Below are positions 30,727 through 32,413 of a DNA stretch of 32,413 bases, in pieces (position 1 is the stretch's first letter; every line of letters starts with the position of its first letter). The position numbers were made by a program, and so were the translations under genes. The DNA is from a virus. The stretch is from positions 1-32,413 of the IMG/VR virus record IMGVR_UViG_3300042507_001522; one strand, given 5' to 3'. The notes under the pieces were generated by a model. It was not told the DNA's origin. It saw nothing but the letters and a program-made list of their open reading frames with translations, and did not search any database.

Positions 30727-31150
30727 TAGTATTTCAGACGGTCAGCCCTTTACCTATGAACTTTTAAATAAAATAATTGAATCTATTAATTCAATCAAGG
30801 TTCCTGAAGAGGGCGACGATAGCATTATTGAAATAATTGGTAAAGGTGGAAACCCTAAGAATAAACCTCTGATTATATTTGGTAATGATGAGATTTTAAT
30901 TCCAGCCAACCAAACAGGAGAAAACAAAACTATAGGTTTTCAGGGTAATACTAATTTCAGTAACGAAAACCCTATAGTATTAGCAACATTAGTAGATCCA
31001 GAAGCGGGTGGAAGTGTACCTATTGGCTACCTCATAGTAACAAAGACTACCAACAGTAGTTTTGATTGCAGAGTTAAGTTGATTAGAAAAAGAACTAACT
31101 CTACAACTGTGCGGGTAAATTATGTTGCTTTTGGGTATGTATCTAAATAA
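30713..31150 (+). CDS. H-type-lectin-like beta protein (putative baseplate/fibre accessory)
   Basis: The 145-aa protein starts inside the end of the coiled-coil gene (14-nt overlap). Residues 1-35 are helical (QPFTYELLNKIIESINSIKV). Residues 70-145 have the strand order of H-type lectin domains: TIGFQGNTNFSNENPIVLAT (the "F...P-x-V" strand), then GYLIVTKTTNSSFDCRVKLI (the "v..vt..gF.v.v" strand), and TTVRVNYVAFGYVSK (final strand ending in Y-x-A-x-G). That fold is found in some phage tail tips and binds sugars. The motif match is partial and made by eye, so lectin function is tentative. It is the last virion-type gene before the HNH endonuclease. Confidence 0.5.
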   Translation: MSRLNSISDGQPFTYELLNKIIESINSIKVPEEGDDSIIEIIGKGGNPKNKPLIIFGNDEILIPANQTGENKTIGFQGNTNFSNENPIVLATLVDPEAGGSVPIGYLIVTKTTNSSFDCRVKLIRKRTNSTTVRVNYVAFGYVSK

Positions 31151-31153
31151 TTA

Positions 31154-31615
31154 ATGTCTGGCTATAAATTAATACCTTCCGATCATCCTAAATCTATCAA
31201 CGGTTTGTACTATGAGCATATTCTCGTTATGGAAAAATTTCTAGGCAGGAAGTTAAAAGATTATGAGTCAGTACATCATATAAATGAAATAAAAACAGAC
31301 AATAGCATAGAAAATCTTTTTGTATGCCATAGGCGTGAGCATGATAAGGCGCATGGTATGAAAACTGTATCTATGTATAAACTTAATCCATCATGGACTA
31401 AGAAGATATGTAAGTATTGTGGGATAGAATTTTATGGATCTCCGTCCCTAATGAAGAACAGAGTAAAATGTAGGGCTAACTGCAAAGCCATAAAGGTTGA
31501 CAAGACCTGTGGCTGGTGTGGTAAGATTTACACCGTTCCTGTAATTAAAGAACATTTATGGGACTTTTGCTCACGAATATGCCGACGAAAGGCGAATAAT
31601 GACAAACGATCTTAA
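31154..31615 (+). CDS. Free-standing HNH endonuclease with two C-terminal zinc fingers
   Basis: The 153-aa protein has the phage HNH motif in YEHILVMEKFLGRKLKDYES and VHHINEIKTDNSIENLFVCH: H41/H42, N54, H63 and H67 are the expected active-site and metal positions. The rest holds eight Cys as two matching sets, C86-x2-C89...C106-x3-C110 and C119-x2-C122...C139-x3-C143, each a small zinc finger likely to bind DNA. This is the plan of mobile HNH homing endonucleases that nick at fixed sites and spread between phages. It has no Shine-Dalgarno, starts 3 nt after the previous stop and overlaps the next gene by 17 nt. A role in packaging, as for some HNH proteins near terminases, cannot be excluded. 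Confidence 0.82.
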   Translation: MSGYKLIPSDHPKSINGLYYEHILVMEKFLGRKLKDYESVHHINEIKTDNSIENLFVCHRREHDKAHGMKTVSMYKLNPSWTKKICKYCGIEFYGSPSLMKNRVKCRANCKAIKVDKTCGWCGKIYTVPVIKEHLWDFCSRICRRKANNDKRS

Positions 31616-32354
31616 GTGGATGATGGTATCTGACGTACACTTTCCACGACATGATCCGCGCAAGGTAGAACTATTTCTTAAGGTTATGAAGTGGTTTAAG
31701 CCAGAAGCCGTGGATCTACTTGGTGATATTGATGATGCTGATTCAACTAGCCGCTGGGCGGCAGATAAGCCAGCAGAAATGTCAGTATCAATTAATGATG
31801 GAGGAGTGGATGGAACTAGAAAATTCTTACAAGATATCAGGGCTATCGTACCGAAGGCTGACTGTCATTTTCATGACGGGAATCATGGCTGGACTCGCCA
31901 CGGCGACTATCTTGCAAAAAAGGCTCCAGCGTTTCTAGATGTAGTCACACCAGACTCACTTTATGAGTATTCTAAGGTTGGTTTTGAGTGGCACCTATAC
32001 CAAGATCCTCCTGTTAAAAGATTTGGCGATATCTATGCTCATCACGGCGAGTCTATCTCTAAGCATTCTGGAGAGTCAGTACGAAATGATGTTAATAACT
32101 GGGGCGTTTCACTAGTTAGAGGGCATTCGCACAGAATGGGTGCATATTTCCAGACATACAATCTTTCTGGACAAGAATTGCGTGGATATGAGATCGGTCA
32201 TCTGTGTGATGAAGATCAGATGGACTATTCAATTCAAAAGAATTGGCAGCCAGGATTCGCTGTAGCACATGTTGTAAATGATTACCCCCATATCCAGTTG
32301 ATTCAGATTCATGACTATACCTGTGTGGTAGATGGAAAGGTATTTACTGCATAA
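31599..32354 (+). CDS. Calcineurin-like metallophosphoesterase
   Basis: The 251-aa protein carries the full two-metal motif set: SDVHFP (D12, H14), LLGDIDD (42-46), GNHGWTRH (94-101), YAHHGES (H148, H149) and GHSHRMG (175-181). It is a hydrolase of phosphate esters, possibly on nucleic acid or nucleotides; in the GNH motif Gly replaces the usual Asp or Glu (GNHG versus GNHD/E), as in some phage enzymes. The length is usual for phage phosphoesterases. GAAAGGCG just upstream serves as the ribosome site. It overlaps the HNH gene and is coupled to the next by TAATG. The substrate cannot be read from sequence; a role in DNA or RNA metabolism is inferred from context. Confidence 0.88.
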   Translation: MTNDLKWMMVSDVHFPRHDPRKVELFLKVMKWFKPEAVDLLGDIDDADSTSRWAADKPAEMSVSINDGGVDGTRKFLQDIRAIVPKADCHFHDGNHGWTRHGDYLAKKAPAFLDVVTPDSLYEYSKVGFEWHLYQDPPVKRFGDIYAHHGESISKHSGESVRNDVNNWGVSLVRGHSHRMGAYFQTYNLSGQELRGYEIGHLCDEDQMDYSIQKNWQPGFAVAHVVNDYPHIQLIQIHDYTCVVDGKVFTA

Positions 32355-32413
32355 TGTTATGTAAGAAATGTGACGGCAAAGTCATGGTGGATAGGACTTT
32401 GGGCTCAGAGATC
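32354..32413 (+). CDS. Start of a CxxC zinc-ribbon protein (cut by window end)
   Basis: Only 20 codons are present, MLCKKCDGKVMVDRTLGSEI, with one C-x-x-C pair and the "G-K-V-x-V-D-R" strand. That opening is common in small phage zinc-ribbon proteins that end in a second CxxC (CG-R), which would lie beyond the window. ATG overlaps the stop of the phosphoesterase gene (TAATG), so the two are probably co-translated. The second half cannot be seen. Confidence 0.55.
   Translation, partial: MLCKKCDGKVMVDRTLGSEI

Noticed and set aside
1-32413. CRISPR array, tRNA genes, diversity-generating retroelement, integrase, terminase, holin
   Set aside because: No spaced short direct repeats, cloverleaf pattern, reverse transcriptase, recombinase, large-terminase motifs or small multi-span membrane protein were seen.

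Overview
The window is a stretch of a tailed double-stranded DNA phage or prophage: the head-to-tail structural module of a long-tailed siphovirus. It is AT-rich. Genes are packed with 1-17 bp overlaps and almost all lie on the + strand. No terminase, integrase, tRNA, CRISPR array or clearly cellular housekeeping gene is visible. A Gram-positive, probably actinobacterial host with a low-GC genome (for example a freshwater actinobacterium) is my inference. It rests on the style of the tape-measure, protease and portal proteins and on several starts that look leaderless, with a -10 box 6-9 nt before the start codon and no Shine-Dalgarno. It is not proven.

Layout. Positions 1-492 hold a minus-strand gene cut by the window edge, with a GNAT acetyltransferase-like motif. 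It diverges from an orphan jelly-roll/LamG-like protein (547-1395). Next comes the head module: a small conserved protein (1414-1740), the portal (1706-3307), a multidomain prohead protease fused to a scaffold (3338-5569) that carries an in-frame internal start with its own strong ribosome binding site (5036), and the HK97-fold major capsid protein (5602-6720), closed by a strong terminator. The neck and tail-completion genes follow (6819-9358), then the major tail tube gene (9427-10194) with its own 5' hairpins and a terminator behind it. The two tail assembly chaperone frames (10288-10967) are joined by a probable -1 frameshift at CCCAAAC (10578-10584). A very large tape-measure protein (10960-19959, about 3000 aa) comes next.

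Downstream are tail-tip, baseplate and fibre genes: a small tail protein, a 1413-aa hub-like protein, a protein with thrombospondin type 3-like calcium repeats, several beta-rich adhesion proteins, and a J-like fibre (19963-31150). A very small coiled-coil gene lies among them at 30556-30726. The right end leaves the virion module with a free-standing HNH endonuclease, a calcineurin-like phosphoesterase and the start of a CxxC zinc-ribbon protein.

How they work together. The portal, protease/scaffold and capsid proteins build and mature the procapsid. The adaptor, closure, neck and terminator proteins join it to a tail polymerised around the tape measure with the help of the chaperones. The hub and fibres find the host. 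The tape measure carries an M15-type peptidase motif set (about 18970-19440), expected to cut peptidoglycan during DNA entry. Just before it is a region (about 17830-18770) with the order of motifs of a PI3/4-kinase- or HipA-like kinase fold: a lysine strand, a D-x-H-x-x-N loop and I-D-F-G. This kinase-like insertion in a tape measure is the most unusual item in the window.
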